A stretch of 47,322 bases of DNA from JAHBNG01 sp039028975 (GCA_039028975.1 JBCCHB010000135.1:1-47322); one strand, 5' to 3'; numbered from the stretch's first letter, positions 1 to 8,951 are shown. The notes: generated by a model not told the origin, from the sequence alone. Numbers and translations are program-made.

Positions 1-24
1 GTGCGTTTGAGGTTGGGGGTACAA

Positions 25-90
25 GAGTGCGTAGCACTGTTCAATTGCGGAAGGGCGCTTGGATCTTTCACTGAACAGTGCGACGCACTC
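25..90. repeat. Imperfect inverted repeat, 19-bp arms
   Basis: The arm at 25-43 (GAGTGCGTAGCACTGTTCA) is the reverse complement of 72-90 with one mismatch, around a 28-base spacer. It lies upstream of the RNA gene promoter. There is no U-tract after it, so it is not an obvious terminator. It could be a small palindromic intergenic element. No second copy was seen in the window. Confidence 0.6.
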
Positions 91-145
91 GACTGGCTAC
101 ATTCTCGCCCCGAAACCCAAAGGCACCCCTACAAGATAGATCTCC

Positions 146-174
146 TTGAAATCATTGGCAGAGTGTGCTATAGT
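146..174 (+). promoter_or_regulatory. Sigma-70-type promoter of the 6S-like RNA
   Basis: A -35 box TTGAAA (146-151) and a -10 box TATAGT (169-174) are separated by exactly 17 bases. Transcription would start near 181. No good ORF follows, but a structured region and a strong terminator do, as expected for a stand-alone RNA gene. Confidence 0.65.
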
Positions 175-180
175 ACAATC

Positions 181-373
181 ACTCTGCAGCTTTCGTGATA
201 GAGCAGCACACAGGTCGAGCCAACACTAGAAAAACGGGAACCTTGCAACGTAGTGTGGATGTGATAGCTTGGCTTTCGGGTCATGTAAGACGGAAACACT
301 CAGCGGGTACCCACCTGCTTTCGCAGGTTCGAACCTACTGTTCACACGGGCTGCGGGGTGACCCAAGATTTTT
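181..373 (+). ncRNA. ssrS: Probable 6S RNA
   Basis: About 190 bases lie between a good promoter and a strong terminator, close to the usual 6S length (about 180-200). The 3' half has a hairpin in the context ACCCACCTGCTTTCGCAGGT followed by TCGAACC, which resembles the conserved 3' part of 6S RNAs as I remember it. Outer complementarity GCAGC (205-209 region) with GCTGC (350 region), and inner pairing of the AACACTA and TAGTGT segments, suggest a long rod with a central bulge. 6S RNA binds the housekeeping RNA polymerase holoenzyme and mimics an open promoter. SRP RNA, RNase P RNA and tmRNA were considered; their signature motifs are absent. The identification rests on recalled motifs and shape, not on a covariance model. 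Confidence 0.6.
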
Positions 374-425
374 AAGACCATCCAAATTAAGAACTCGTCT
401 GCTCTTAATTTGGATGGTCTTTTTT
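374..425 (+). terminator. Strong intrinsic terminator of the RNA gene
   Basis: A perfect 19-bp stem (374-392 with 403-421) with a 10-base loop is followed directly by a run of T. It ends the small RNA transcript. The next 200 bases, up to the MBL-fold gene, contain nothing else I can support. Confidence 0.9.
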
Positions 426-625
426 GCGTTATTTCCCCAGATTTACAACCCTTCCGGTTTTTATGTAAACTCTTTTGGCCGACAGGTAAATGCTATGGTA
501 TACTTATCACCTTTGTCTAACATTCGCGGCTTACAATAGAATGACATGGCGATCTACTGCTTGTGATCTACCCATTCTTATCTAGGCCCATCTGTAGCGT
601 AGAATTGATTGAGGGGGAATGATTT

Positions 626-1498
626 GTGGCGATAACAAGAACGCGTGTAGCTGACGACACCTGGGTCTTTACAAGCGAGCTTTATGTTGAAGTGAACGCT
701 GGATTGGTGGTGACGCCTGAGGGAGGAATCCTGATTGATACGCTCCCTTTTCCATCTGAGACCAAGCAGATCATTGACTTTGTCAAGCGGGTTTGTCCTG
801 CTGGTATCAAGTACGTGATCAATACGATTAGCCATGCAGATCACATCTATGGCTCTTGTTTCTTTCCTGATGCTGAGTTGATTGCCCATACTGTCTGTCG
901 AGATATGTTGATCGAATATGGTCATGAAGCGTTGGAATTGGCCCAGGAGCACACCCCCGAGCTTCGTGAGGTTTCCATTCGCTTACCCAAGCTGGTCTTT
1001 TCCGAGGGGATGCTTATCCGGCTGGGTGGTAAGACGATTCATGTCATTCATTCTCCTGGCCCAAGCCCAGAAGTCAGTGCCGTCCACGTGCGTGAAGATA
1101 AGGTTCTCTTTGCGAGTGATCTAATGATGCCCGTCCCTATGATCGCGACAGAATTTAGTGATATCGATGCCTACAAACGCTCGTTGCTCCATCTACATGA
1201 ATATAATCTAGAAAGTATTGCCCAAGGACACGGCGACATCCTTCTGCGGGGTGAGGTCATTACCAGCATCGACGAAGCGGTTGATTACCTGAACGCTATT
1301 GAAGAACTGGTTGACAGACTTCGAGGGGAAAAAAGAAGCCGCCATGAATTATTGACTTATGATATTGAACAGTTTGGCCGCAGCCGTATTCCTTTGGGTG
1401 GACTTGTTCAACAATTTCATGAAGCCAATTTGATCCACCTATGGGAAAAAGCCCGAGAGCGCTCCCTTCAAGAGGATAAGGCGATTCCCGTATCATAG
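626..1498 (+). CDS. MBL-fold metallo-hydrolase-like protein with altered metal site
   Basis: 290 residues with the metallo-beta-lactamase fold order: N-terminal strands, NTISHADH at 66-73, an AH near 88, SPGPSPEVS near 149-157, ASDLMMP near 170 and GHGD near 202. The canonical HxHxDH motif has Ile68 in place of the first His. The usual GHTP segment carrying another metal-binding His reads GPSP. Asp72, His73, the SD aspartate and the late GHGD histidine remain. It may bind one metal, or use other ligands; the substrate is unknown. GTG at 626 is chosen because GAGGGGGAA lies just upstream. It is probably a single-gene unit, since the next gene is 290 bases away behind a palindromic repeat. Confidence 0.85.
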   Translation: MAITRTRVADDTWVFTSELYVEVNAGLVVTPEGGILIDTLPFPSETKQIIDFVKRVCPAGIKYVINTISHADHIYGSCFFPDAELIAHTVCRDMLIEYGHEALELAQEHTPELREVSIRLPKLVFSEGMLIRLGGKTIHVIHSPGPSPEVSAVHVREDKVLFASDLMMPVPMIATEFSDIDAYKRSLLHLHEYNLESIAQGHGDILLRGEVITSIDEAVDYLNAIEELVDRLRGEKRSRHELLTYDIEQFGRSRIPLGGLVQQFHEANLIHLWEKARERSLQEDKAIPVS

Positions 1499-1541
1499 GG
1501 CGATACTATACTAGGATCGAGAATTTAATAAAACATAATGG

Positions 1542-1720
1542 AAGATCTCTCGAGTACTCGAGATGACAGGACCGAACTTTAGGGTTTTATTTGATCTTGA
1601 TTCCTAAGTAAATCCCCAATGTCAGTGAGAGATTCTTCTCTCCGTTCAGAATGACATTGGGATCTAAGGAATGAGCATTAAATAAGTTGGGCATGTCATC
1701 TCGAAGGATTGAGAGATCTT
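1542..1720. repeat. Nested inverted repeat, family 1 (GTCAT...GAGAGATCTT type)
   Basis: The outer arms are 1542-1568 (starting AAGATCTCTC, ending GATGACA) and 1694-1720 (TGTCATC ... GAGAGATCTT). Inside them is a second palindrome, CCCAATGTCA at 1615-1624 against TGACATTGGG at 1652-1661. Elements built from TGTCAT..CGA and GAGA..ATCTT recur at 24124-24234 and 33933-34011, so this is a dispersed intergenic family and not a gene-specific terminator. Confidence 0.75.
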
Positions 1721-1790
1721 ATGCACAAGTTATTTAATTCCGATTCCTAATGATACTTTTGCCATTTGTAAGCATAACCAGAATCGATTT

Positions 1791-2597
1791 ATGAGTGCAT
1801 CAATAGACCAGTTAGTTGAAGAGATTCGTCATTTATCGCCCTCTTCGCGACGCCAACTGTTGCGACGATTGCAAATTAATGATCTGTTGGATTTAGATGA
1901 CCCGGTTTGTGATCGCAATCCGCTCCGCGTTGCGCCGGCATTGGGCTTTCCCACGCTTCATGCCCAGTTGACCAATACGAATTCGGCAAACGTCTCCTCT
2001 GCTCATTCAGCAAGCAGTAGAACAACAGATGGTATAACAACATCTGCAAATGTAACCCTTTCTCAACCAGAAGGGATACGAATCGAGCCTACTCCGGTAG
2101 GTGGGAAGATTGTGGTTGGTGCCCCACAGGATAAGCAGGATGATGCATCGGCCAACAACCCTCATGCTATGGCTCCCGTACCAGGCCAAGCCCCAGAAAA
2201 GCCCATTCGTATCGTCTTTGATGGAGGTAGTAAGGGCAACCCTGGTTATGGCTACGGCAGTTATGCATTAGAATGGCCGGGGCAACCTCAACAAGTCGTT
2301 CGCCTACAGTTGGGCAATTCAATTACCAACAACGAAGCGGAATACGACACCTTGATCATGGCATTGGAAGCCATCCTGAAGAGGCTTCATGCTGAGGGTG
2401 CAGCCCCCAATACGGCTCAGCTCGACATTCGGGGGGATTCCAAATTGGTGATCCAGCAGGTGTTAGGCGCGTGGAAATGCAATGAAGAGCGACTGCGGCG
2501 TCGGCGCAACAAAGCCCAAAAGCTGCTGGCCCAATTCGACCGCTGGCGTCTACAGCATCACAAACGTGAAAAGAGCGTGGAGGTTTTAGGGCATTAG
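1791..2597 (+). CDS. RNase H-like (RVT_3 type) protein with long N-terminal extension
   Basis: 268 residues. Residues 1-40 form a predicted helical segment (SASIDQLVEEIRHLS), 40-135 are low-complexity, and about 137-268 make an RNase HI-like domain. The acidic residues expected for catalysis are visible as FDGGSKGNPG, NNEAEY and RGDSKLV. The final acidic motif of classic RNase HI is replaced by KREKSVEVLGH at the C-terminus, a tail I associate with stand-alone Chloroflexota homologues. It may cleave RNA in RNA/DNA hybrids. No strong ribosome site precedes the ATG. The BTAD regulator begins 27 bases downstream on the same strand, so the two are probably co-transcribed. Confidence 0.85.
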   Translation: MSASIDQLVEEIRHLSPSSRRQLLRRLQINDLLDLDDPVCDRNPLRVAPALGFPTLHAQLTNTNSANVSSAHSASSRTTDGITTSANVTLSQPEGIRIEPTPVGGKIVVGAPQDKQDDASANNPHAMAPVPGQAPEKPIRIVFDGGSKGNPGYGYGSYALEWPGQPQQVVRLQLGNSITNNEAEYDTLIMALEAILKRLHAEGAAPNTAQLDIRGDSKLVIQQVLGAWKCNEERLRRRRNKAQKLLAQFDRWRLQHHKREKSVEVLGH

Positions 2598-2624
2598 TAT
2601 AAAATTGTATTCGTTCGTTTCATT

Positions 2625-5600
2625 ATGTCTACTCTTGAAATCAATTGTCTTGGCGATCTAAAAGTTGTCCATGACGGCACCTCGATCACCCAAGAGATTC
2701 CCATCAAATCCCAGGCCATTTTGGCCTATCTGGCCACAACCCAGAAAGAACATTCGCGCCATGCATTAGCTGGACTTTTTTGGGGAGATCGTTCGGAGGA
2801 AAAGGCCAAGAATAGCCTACGGGTGGCTATCAACGGACTGCGCAAAAAGATACCCGATCACCTCTCCATTACCCGCCAAACCCTATCACTGGATCAGAAG
2901 AGCGATCTCCTTCTGGATATTGGACAACTGGCAGAGGTTGCTGACGTCCAATATCGGGTTGATTTATCTCACCTTGCTCAGGCCACAACCGTTTACCGAG
3001 GAGATTTTCTAGACGGATTTGCCCTAGAAGATGCGCCCGAATTTGCAGAGTGGCTAAGCCAACAGCGCAGCTACTGGCGGCAGATTGCCCTGCAAAGCCT
3101 AACTAATTTAGTTGAGCACTATCTGACTGATGAGAATTATGGTGAGGCGCTACGAGTGCTCAATCGGCACTTAGAGATCGATCCCTGTAGCGAAGAAGCC
3201 CATCGACGTGCTATGACAGCCTACAGCCGTAAGGGAGATATTGCAGCGGCGCTAAACCAATATCGACGCTGTGAGGAAGCACTCTCCCAAATCTTAGGTG
3301 TCGAACCATCCCCAGAAACGGTATCCATCTATACAAGTTTAGAGTCTGCCAAGCGTCGCCCTAAGCCTTCACTGCCCTCGTCACCCTATACAACTTCACT
3401 CATTGGCCGTGAACGCGAATTAGAGCAGTTGCGTACCCTACTCAGCACACCATTTAGCCGATTAATCACTGTCTCTGGCTTTGGGGGCATTGGCAAAACT
3501 CAACTGGTACGCACGCTAATCGATGAACTACTGGATGATGATGCAACTCAATTCCAGCATGGGGTTCTATTTGTGCCACTAAGCGGCCTTGAATCGGCGT
3601 CGCTAATTCCTACGGCAACCGTGGATGCCCTAAATCAAACGTTTACTGGGCAGCAAAGTGCAACCAATGAATTAATCGATGAGTTGCGCAATAAGGAAAT
3701 GCTAATCGTCTACGACGGATTTGAGCATTTTCTAGATAGTGGCATTGACTTTCTCAATCAGCTTTTGGCTCAGTGTACTGCTATCAAAATTCTGGTTACA
3801 AGTCGAGAGTGGCTAAATGTTGCCATGGAGTGGCGACTCAATCTCGAGGGGCTTGCTTATCCCGATGTTAGGACGAACCAGAGCCTAGATATGATTGCCA
3901 AATCATCGGCGGTAGCCTTCTTTTTACAAGAGGCCAATCGGGTTCGGCCCGGATTTCAGTTAGATGAACTTGATCGACAGCCTATCTGCCGTCTATGTAA
4001 TTTAGTCGCCGGCATTCCCCTCGCTTTGATGCTGGCAGCCAACTGGCTCCGCACCATGTCTATCGAGGCGATTGCAGATGAGGTCGAGCGGGACTTAGAT
4101 ATCTTAACGAGCCGGGTCCGCAACATGCCACCAAGGCAGCGCAGCATGCGAGCCGTTTTCGAATCGACGTGGAGCCAACTTCTACCTACTGAACAGGAAA
4201 TGTTCCAGGCACTCTCTGTCTTTCGCGGGGGCTTTACTCTGGAAGCTATTTCTCATCTTTTCTATGCCGAAGGGGATTGGGTACTTGGGTTGGATAGCCT
4301 AGATGCATTAGCTGATAAAGGCTTGGTTCAGTACCAAGATGAGGAGGATCGGTACCGCGTTCATGAACTACTTCGTCAATGTGGTGCTGATAAGCTGAAT
4401 GTGGAGCTACAGACCAAAGAGCGTATTGAACAACGCCATGCCCAATACTATTGTGGACATTTGGCCAAGTTAGAGCCAATGTACAAGGGTGGCCAGCAGG
4501 CAGATGCGTTGTCTACCTACATTGGTGACAGCGAGAATATCTATACGGCATGGCAGACGGCAACTCGCACCCAGCAGATTACAGAAATTGCCAATGCGCT
4601 AGACAGTTTAGGCGTCTTTTGCGAATGGCGTGGTCGATTTAGTGATGGTCTCCATCTCTTGGAGGCGACAAGGCTCATGCTGCAAGCTCGTTCGGTCATG
4701 CGGCCCGAGCCGCTGCTAATGATAACGCTGGCCCGCATTTTGGCCTGGATATCCGACTTTCAACGCATGGTCGGTCAGCCAGAAGAGGCGAAAGCCGCTC
4801 TTGATCATTGCGAACGTCTTCTAAATCATGAGCTGGTTGCTGCAACAGAACACCGAGCCGCACGGGCATTCTACGCACTCCAAAGAGGCCATCTACTGCT
4901 AGATGTGGATAACCAATCGACACTCAGATGGTACCATGAAAGTCTCTCAATTTATAGCGCATTAGGCATGGACTGGGAACGGGCAAGTGTGCTAGAAGCG
5001 CTTGGCATTGTCCAACAGTCGATTGGTGATCTGGATGCGGCCAACGATCTGATTGAAACTAGCCTATCGATTCGGCAACAGATTGGAGACCAACGAGGCA
5101 TGGCCAATGCATTGGCCGTACTTAGCTCCATCAACCGCTTTCAGGGAGATATTCAGACGGCAATTCGGTATGCCAGAGAGAGCAATGAGCTTTACCAGAC
5201 AATGGACGAACGCTCTAGCATGGCTGATGGAATGCAGAATCTTGGCATGACCCTAAACTCGGTGGGTGAGTATCAAGAGGCCATGGATCTGCTCGAATCG
5301 AGCCTGGATATCTATCGCAGTTTGAATAATCAGCGACGCCTTTCTATGGTACATGCCAATGCCAGCCACGTAGCGGGTTGCCTAGGTCAATTTGACCGGG
5401 CATCCTATCATGCCAATGAGACCATCCGCTTAGGAGAGTCCAGTAACGATATGCGCTCTGTTGCCAATGGGTATACGTTGCTGGCCTGGCATGCAGTGGT
5501 TGCTGGCCACTTCGAGCAAGCAATTACGCTAGTAGATAAAGGGCGGGCTATCTCGAAACGTGCAGGTGGTCACGCCGAATCTGACATTGCTTACTCAATT

Positions 5601-6032
5601 CTGGGGTACGCTTACTCTGGATTAGGAAAGCAGTGGGAGGCTCATTCTATCTTTGTATCTCTTCTGCACAAGTGCGCTGCTGAACGAGATTTCTTGCCAT
5701 TGAACACGGCTGTCCCCAAAGTGGTTCTGCTGATTTTAGAACAACTCCCTTCCCTTCCTACAGAGAATCAGGAGGACTGGCAACGCCGGGCCATTGTGAC
5801 GTATATGGTGATGAAAAGCTGGCCGGTAGTGGGGACATCTAAACTGCTTGAAACTGTTGTGACCCAGGCAGTGGATGACTATGTAGCAACTCTGCCGACG
5901 AAGTTGGTGGACGAAATAGAATTGGTGGCCCAGTCTATTGACATTTGGAAACTTGTCTCGGAATTAACCGATACATTGCCTACCATTGGCTGGACATTGC
6001 GCGAGCTTAATCCCCCTAGGAATCAGAACTAA
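2625..6032 (+). CDS. SARP/BTAD-family transcriptional regulator with NB-ARC-like ATPase and TPRs
   Basis: 1135 residues in a typical Chloroflexota/Actinobacteria layout: OmpR-like winged helix (about 1-95), bacterial transcriptional activation domain (about 100-250), an STAND-type NTPase with Walker A GFGGIGKTQ (near 286) and Walker B LIVYDGFEH (near 360), then TPR-like helical repeats from about 600 to 1000. Proteins of this type are signal-gated activators: the TPR part senses, the NTPase switches and the N-terminus binds DNA. The target genes cannot be read from the sequence. The RNase H-like gene lies directly upstream. The frame is intact over its full length, unlike the second BTAD regulator at the right end. 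Confidence 0.92.
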   Translation: MSTLEINCLGDLKVVHDGTSITQEIPIKSQAILAYLATTQKEHSRHALAGLFWGDRSEEKAKNSLRVAINGLRKKIPDHLSITRQTLSLDQKSDLLLDIGQLAEVADVQYRVDLSHLAQATTVYRGDFLDGFALEDAPEFAEWLSQQRSYWRQIALQSLTNLVEHYLTDENYGEALRVLNRHLEIDPCSEEAHRRAMTAYSRKGDIAAALNQYRRCEEALSQILGVEPSPETVSIYTSLESAKRRPKPSLPSSPYTTSLIGRERELEQLRTLLSTPFSRLITVSGFGGIGKTQLVRTLIDELLDDDATQFQHGVLFVPLSGLESASLIPTATVDALNQTFTGQQSATNELIDELRNKEMLIVYDGFEHFLDSGIDFLNQLLAQCTAIKILVTSREWLNVAMEWRLNLEGLAYPDVRTNQSLDMIAKSSAVAFFLQEANRVRPGFQLDELDRQPICRLCNLVAGIPLALMLAANWLRTMSIEAIADEVERDLDILTSRVRNMPPRQRSMRAVFESTWSQLLPTEQEMFQALSVFRGGFTLEAISHLFYAEGDWVLGLDSLDALADKGLVQYQDEEDRYRVHELLRQCGADKLNVELQTKERIEQRHAQYYCGHLAKLEPMYKGGQQADALSTYIGDSENIYTAWQTATRTQQITEIANALDSLGVFCEWRGRFSDGLHLLEATRLMLQARSVMRPEPLLMITLARILAWISDFQRMVGQPEEAKAALDHCERLLNHELVAATEHRAARAFYALQRGHLLLDVDNQSTLRWYHESLSIYSALGMDWERASVLEALGIVQQSIGDLDAANDLIETSLSIRQQIGDQRGMANALAVLSSINRFQGDIQTAIRYARESNELYQTMDERSSMADGMQNLGMTLNSVGEYQEAMDLLESSLDIYRSLNNQRRLSMVHANASHVAGCLGQFDRASYHANETIRLGESSNDMRSVANGYTLLAWHAVVAGHFEQAITLVDKGRAISKRAGGHAESDIAYSILGYAYSGLGKQWEAHSIFVSLLHKCAAERDFLPLNTAVPKVVLLILEQLPSLPTENQEDWQRRAIVTYMVMKSWPVVGTSKLLETVVTQAVDDYVATLPTKLVDEIELVAQSIDIWKLVSELTDTLPTIGWTLRELNPPRNQN

Positions 6033-6061
6033 ATAGCAGTATAGCTGCGATTGAGGAATAT

Positions 6062-6098
6062 AAAAAAGTAGACCCGAGCATAACGTCTTCGGGTCTAC
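6062..6098 (-). terminator. Intrinsic terminator for the RRM gene, possibly bidirectional
   Basis: The arms GTAGACCCGA (6068-6077) and TCGGGTCTAC (6089-6098) form a perfect 10-bp stem. Read on the minus strand the stem is followed by six T residues (6062-6067). On the plus strand the following TAATTGTTTT is a weaker tract, so it may also stop the BTAD transcript. It leaves the RRM mRNA a 3' UTR of about 140 bases. Confidence 0.8.
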
Positions 6099-6241
6099 CG
6101 TAATTGTTTTGCTAATTGAGCTTGCTACCGTACTCTAAATGTATCTTCTTAATAAAGGTGAGTGACCAGATTAAAGAAAATTGTCTCTCATACCCCATCA
6201 ATATGAACTGTCGTTAGAGATTCAGTAACAGCCATTATTGA

Positions 6242-6526
6242 TTAATATCGATCTCGTCTTCCGCCGCCACCGCTGCTGCGGTCTTCACGTGGGCGGGCCT
6301 GATTGACTTTTAAGTTACGACCTTGAAAATCTTGGCCGTCAAGTGCCTTAATGGCCGCATTTGCGGCAGCATCGTCTGACATTTCTACAAAGCCAAATCC
6401 TTTGGACTGCCCTGAGAACTTGTCCATAATAATGTTTACGCTTGTTACTTCACCATGGGCCTGAAACGCTTCACGTAAATCGTCATCTGTTGTTCTGTAA
6501 GGCAGGTTGCCAACATAAATATTCAT
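6242..6526 (-). CDS. Single-RRM RNA-binding protein (RNP-1 type)
   Basis: 94 residues. RNP2 is IYVGNLPY at residues 3-10 and RNP1 is KGFGFVEM near 40-47, which together define an RRM fold, followed by a Gly/Arg-rich tail (SSGGGGRRDRY). Such small glycine-rich RRM proteins occur in cyanobacteria and Chloroflexota and are often cold-induced. The start is the ATG at 6524-6526 because the RRM begins there. An upstream in-frame ATG at 6571 would add 15 basic residues that are not part of the fold. A perfect TATAAT about 110 bases upstream implies a leader of about 100 bases, reminiscent of cold-shock genes. Regulation by cold is inferred only. Confidence 0.93.
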   Translation of the reverse strand: MNIYVGNLPYRTTDDDLREAFQAHGEVTSVNIIMDKFSGQSKGFGFVEMSDDAAANAAIKALDGQDFQGRNLKVNQARPREDRSSGGGGRRDRY

Positions 6527-6940
6527 TCTTGCTCTTTTCGCTTTCGTAGGTTTTAAAAACAAAATCACCACTGGCTAATCAACCTACCTAATTCGCCAAT
6601 AGCCTCTACCCGTCTCAAATACAAACTAGCCGATTATATACCAGAAATGCCCATCCCTCGATCTCGTTACAAGGGGAAGCTCAATAAGGAAGTAACGTTT
6701 CATATCAAGCATACCCTATAGACTGACTTACTGCTTATGTCCTGTGTCGGCTATCAAGTCGAAAAGAATTTATGTCAGCATTCGCGCCAAAAATCTTTCT
6801 TCCGGGTGTTTCCTATGTATTTGGGTACGAACCTTTTGAATCTGCACCAGCGACTCCAGATCGGATATCAAAACCATTATACCAGAAAAATCGGAAAAGT
6901 AACATATGAATTTTGTTATCGTATGAAATATGTACCCGGA
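6527..6940. other. Non-coding gap with RRM promoter element
   Basis: The minus strand has a perfect -10 box TATAAT at 6633-6638 but no recognisable -35 at 17-18 bases. It would start the RRM mRNA near 6626. The rest, up to the end of the AcnX small-subunit gene, is AT-rich and shows no convincing gene or hairpin. Confidence 0.45.
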
Positions 6941-7366
6941 TCAGCAGGCAATTGCGACATATGCTTCTTCATTTTGTGCGTGAACGTGTAAAATATCTCC
7001 TTTGCCAATGGTGCTGTAGGCTTTACTATCCAACACAACAACCGGTGGCGTCTGCCCATACATCTCTTGAGCGACTGCTGCACCCAGGGCCAATAGACCA
7101 TCTCGCTCCTTTATAACGATGGCAGCTGGCGCCGTACCCGCTCGGATGGCCTCTAAGAGGATACTGCTGGCACTGCTTGATCCTCGGGATCCAGGCATTA
7201 GCAAGACGGCGTTGGTTACACATTGCCCCGAATTAGGATGTCGCCTGTCGATAATCTCACCCGTCTCTGGATCCAATCCACCCCATAGTGAAAGGGGTTC
7301 CTCCAAGATTAGGACCGGACCGCGCCCTTCGCCAGGAACCAGAGGGTCAGCAAATAACCGTTTCAT
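6941..7366 (-). CDS. Aconitase X small (swivel, DUF126) subunit
   Basis: 141 residues matching the swivel-domain subunit of aconitase X: VPGEGRGPVLILEEPLSLWGG near the N-terminus, GSRGSSSAS in the middle and GDILHVHAQ near the end. In this superfamily the small domain closes over a substrate bound by the Fe-S catalytic subunit. Known activities are mevalonate-5-phosphate dehydratase (mainly archaeal) and cis-3-hydroxy-L-proline dehydratase (bacterial). The sequence alone does not decide, and the bacterial context makes the latter somewhat more likely. AGGAAGAG precedes the ATG. The gene follows the large subunit by 55 bases and must be its partner. Confidence 0.9.
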   Translation of the reverse strand: MKRLFADPLVPGEGRGPVLILEEPLSLWGGLDPETGEIIDRRHPNSGQCVTNAVLLMPGSRGSSSASSILLEAIRAGTAPAAIVIKERDGLLALGAAVAQEMYGQTPPVVVLDSKAYSTIGKGDILHVHAQNEEAYVAIAC

Positions 7367-7421
7367 TGAACTAACTCTTCCTCTAAGCTTTTTTTGTGCA
7401 GTTCTTTCTATACAGTTCTTT

Positions 7422-8765
7422 CTATACTGTCCAATTTATATCATCACGCCAGACGTGACCCGCAGCCGCAGAACGAACGCACTCCTGTAAGCTGCCGTAG
7501 ATGACGTCCAAACCAATGTTACCAGGTGTGTAATGGGCAAACTTCCCGGAATTGGTCATTAGTGTGCCACTTTGGGCGCGGATGATGGGCGTGACGACTA
7601 CACACGTATCGACCACCAATCGAATTCCCGTATGGTCAAGCCTCTCTTTCCAGCCTCGTTCGTTTAACTGGTCTAGCACAAAACGATTGGTGCAAACCAC
7701 AAATTCAATCTCTTTGCAGGGGGGGCTATCTTCAACCAACGGAAGCAATTGACCAAATTCATCTATGGAAAAGTGAGGACTGCCCAGCGCAACGGCATGG
7801 ATTGGACCGTCGGGAACCGTGGAGAGTCGCTTGTATGCGCGTTGAACATCGGCCACTGTCAGCTCAATTGTCTCCTCTGGTGGTTGGTGGTGCAGCGCCT
7901 CGGCCAAAGTCGGCGCTTCGGGCGTAATGCCGACGGCATGAAAAAGCGCCACAGCCCCAGACGACGCCGCGGCCGCGCCTAATGCTTTGAGCTGATCTTC
8001 TGTCGTCTCTGGAGGCAGCCCTTGAATCACGGGAATTTTGGGGCCTCGTTCCATCCAACTCCGTTCACCAATCAAATAACCCAAAATCGGGTAGAACGAA
8101 TCATCGCCCAACAAGGTCTCGGGCAAATGATGCAGATTGAAGAGGAGCTGCCCCCGCCGGTTCTCAGTCAAGTGCAAACCTGCAGCCGGTGCTCGCCCGG
8201 TAATTGCTGCACAGATGTCGATAAAATCTCCATAGCGATTGGTTCTCGCGCCCAACACCGAATTGGCAAAGACAATCGCATTGCTCTCCGCCCAGGCAAT
8301 CTGCATCCCCACTGTAGGACGTTGATTGACTTGGTAGGGTGCACAGGTCCAAATCGTGCGGCAGCCCATTGCTTTGTAGAGATCCATCAGCTCTTTGGCC
8401 CGGCCTGCAAATTCATCGTCACCGCAGTAATTTTCGGGGTGAATCAGATCATATGCACCAACGTTCAACGTGGTTGGTACAACGGCTTTGGCTCCACCTT
8501 CTACCAATCGTTGGGCAAACTCAAGTCCAGAAATGCCGTGGTAGAGGCAGCCATCGATATGGGCTGACCCAATGTCTAATAACCGTCCCGCTTGGTAGAC
8601 CCGAGCCATCGTCACCAGAATCCGCATGGCCATCTGCTGGGCACGCGTTCCTTCGCCAGCCAGAAGAGCCTGATCCTTGTCAGAAAGCCGGAGAGGAGTA
8701 GGCTGAAAGTTGGTAGGTTGGATATCTGTAGATGGACCGTCTGAGTGCGGGTGTAGATGATTCAT
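7422..8765 (-). CDS. Aconitase X catalytic (DUF521) subunit
   Basis: About 447 residues. Family features include LLDIGSAHIDGCLYHG, NVGAYDLIHPENY, WTCAPYQVNQRPTVGMQIAW and ARTNRYGDFIDICAAITGRAP, with conserved cysteines suited to a [4Fe-4S] or related cluster. It would dehydrate a hydroxy acid or hydroxyproline together with the DUF126 subunit encoded just downstream. The start is placed at the ATG at 8763-8765: a good promoter at 8776-8804 would start RNA near 8769, so the ATG 13 codons further upstream (8804) could not be on that message. Translation would then be leaderless or nearly so. If another promoter is used, the longer form is possible. Confidence 0.9.
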   Translation of the reverse strand: MNHLHPHSDGPSTDIQPTNFQPTPLRLSDKDQALLAGEGTRAQQMAMRILVTMARVYQAGRLLDIGSAHIDGCLYHGISGLEFAQRLVEGGAKAVVPTTLNVGAYDLIHPENYCGDDEFAGRAKELMDLYKAMGCRTIWTCAPYQVNQRPTVGMQIAWAESNAIVFANSVLGARTNRYGDFIDICAAITGRAPAAGLHLTENRRGQLLFNLHHLPETLLGDDSFYPILGYLIGERSWMERGPKIPVIQGLPPETTEDQLKALGAAAASSGAVALFHAVGITPEAPTLAEALHHQPPEETIELTVADVQRAYKRLSTVPDGPIHAVALGSPHFSIDEFGQLLPLVEDSPPCKEIEFVVCTNRFVLDQLNERGWKERLDHTGIRLVVDTCVVVTPIIRAQSGTLMTNSGKFAHYTPGNIGLDVIYGSLQECVRSAAAGHVWRDDINWTV

Positions 8766-8775
8766 AGTATATAAT

Positions 8776-8804
8776 ATAGTAATACGCGATCCAGGCACTG
8801 TCAA
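8776..8804 (-). promoter_or_regulatory. Promoter of the aconitase X operon
   Basis: On the minus strand TTGACA (8799-8804) and TACTAT (8776-8781) are separated by exactly 17 bases. The -35 box is a perfect consensus. The predicted start, near 8769, is only a few bases before the ATG. Confidence 0.6.
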
Positions 8805-8815
8805 AGTCAGTTATA

Positions 8816-8951
8816 GATGGTCAGAAAAGCCTGTCCCCATGAAGATGGGACCTGTGATGAGGCCTGTCCTCTTGAAGACGGCGATCTCTTCCCCTCTTGA
8901 GGTTTCCTAGGGAACAGGTCAGAGGTTGGGACAGGACTTTTCTGGCGAAGT
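8816..8951. mobile_element. MITE-like element, family 4, copy A
   Basis: The element begins GATGGTCAGAAAAG and ends CTTTTCTGGCGAAGT. A second copy with the same two ends lies inverted at 27376-27461. The ends are imperfect inverted repeats (CAGAAAAG/CTTTTCTG) and the interiors differ in length (136 against 86 bp). No coding capacity is seen. It lies directly upstream of the subtilase gene and contains that ORF's first TTG codon. Confidence 0.65.

Noticed and set aside
181..373. SRP RNA, RNase P RNA or tmRNA as identity of the structured RNA
   Set aside because: The GGTCAGG/GGAAGCAGC SRP motif, the RNase P core motifs and the tmRNA tag and acceptor ends are absent, and the length is wrong for the last two.
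1..539. Short open frames over the 6S-like locus (1-198 and 195-539)
   Set aside because: They run through the promoter, structured RNA and terminator, have no ribosome site and no domain signs.
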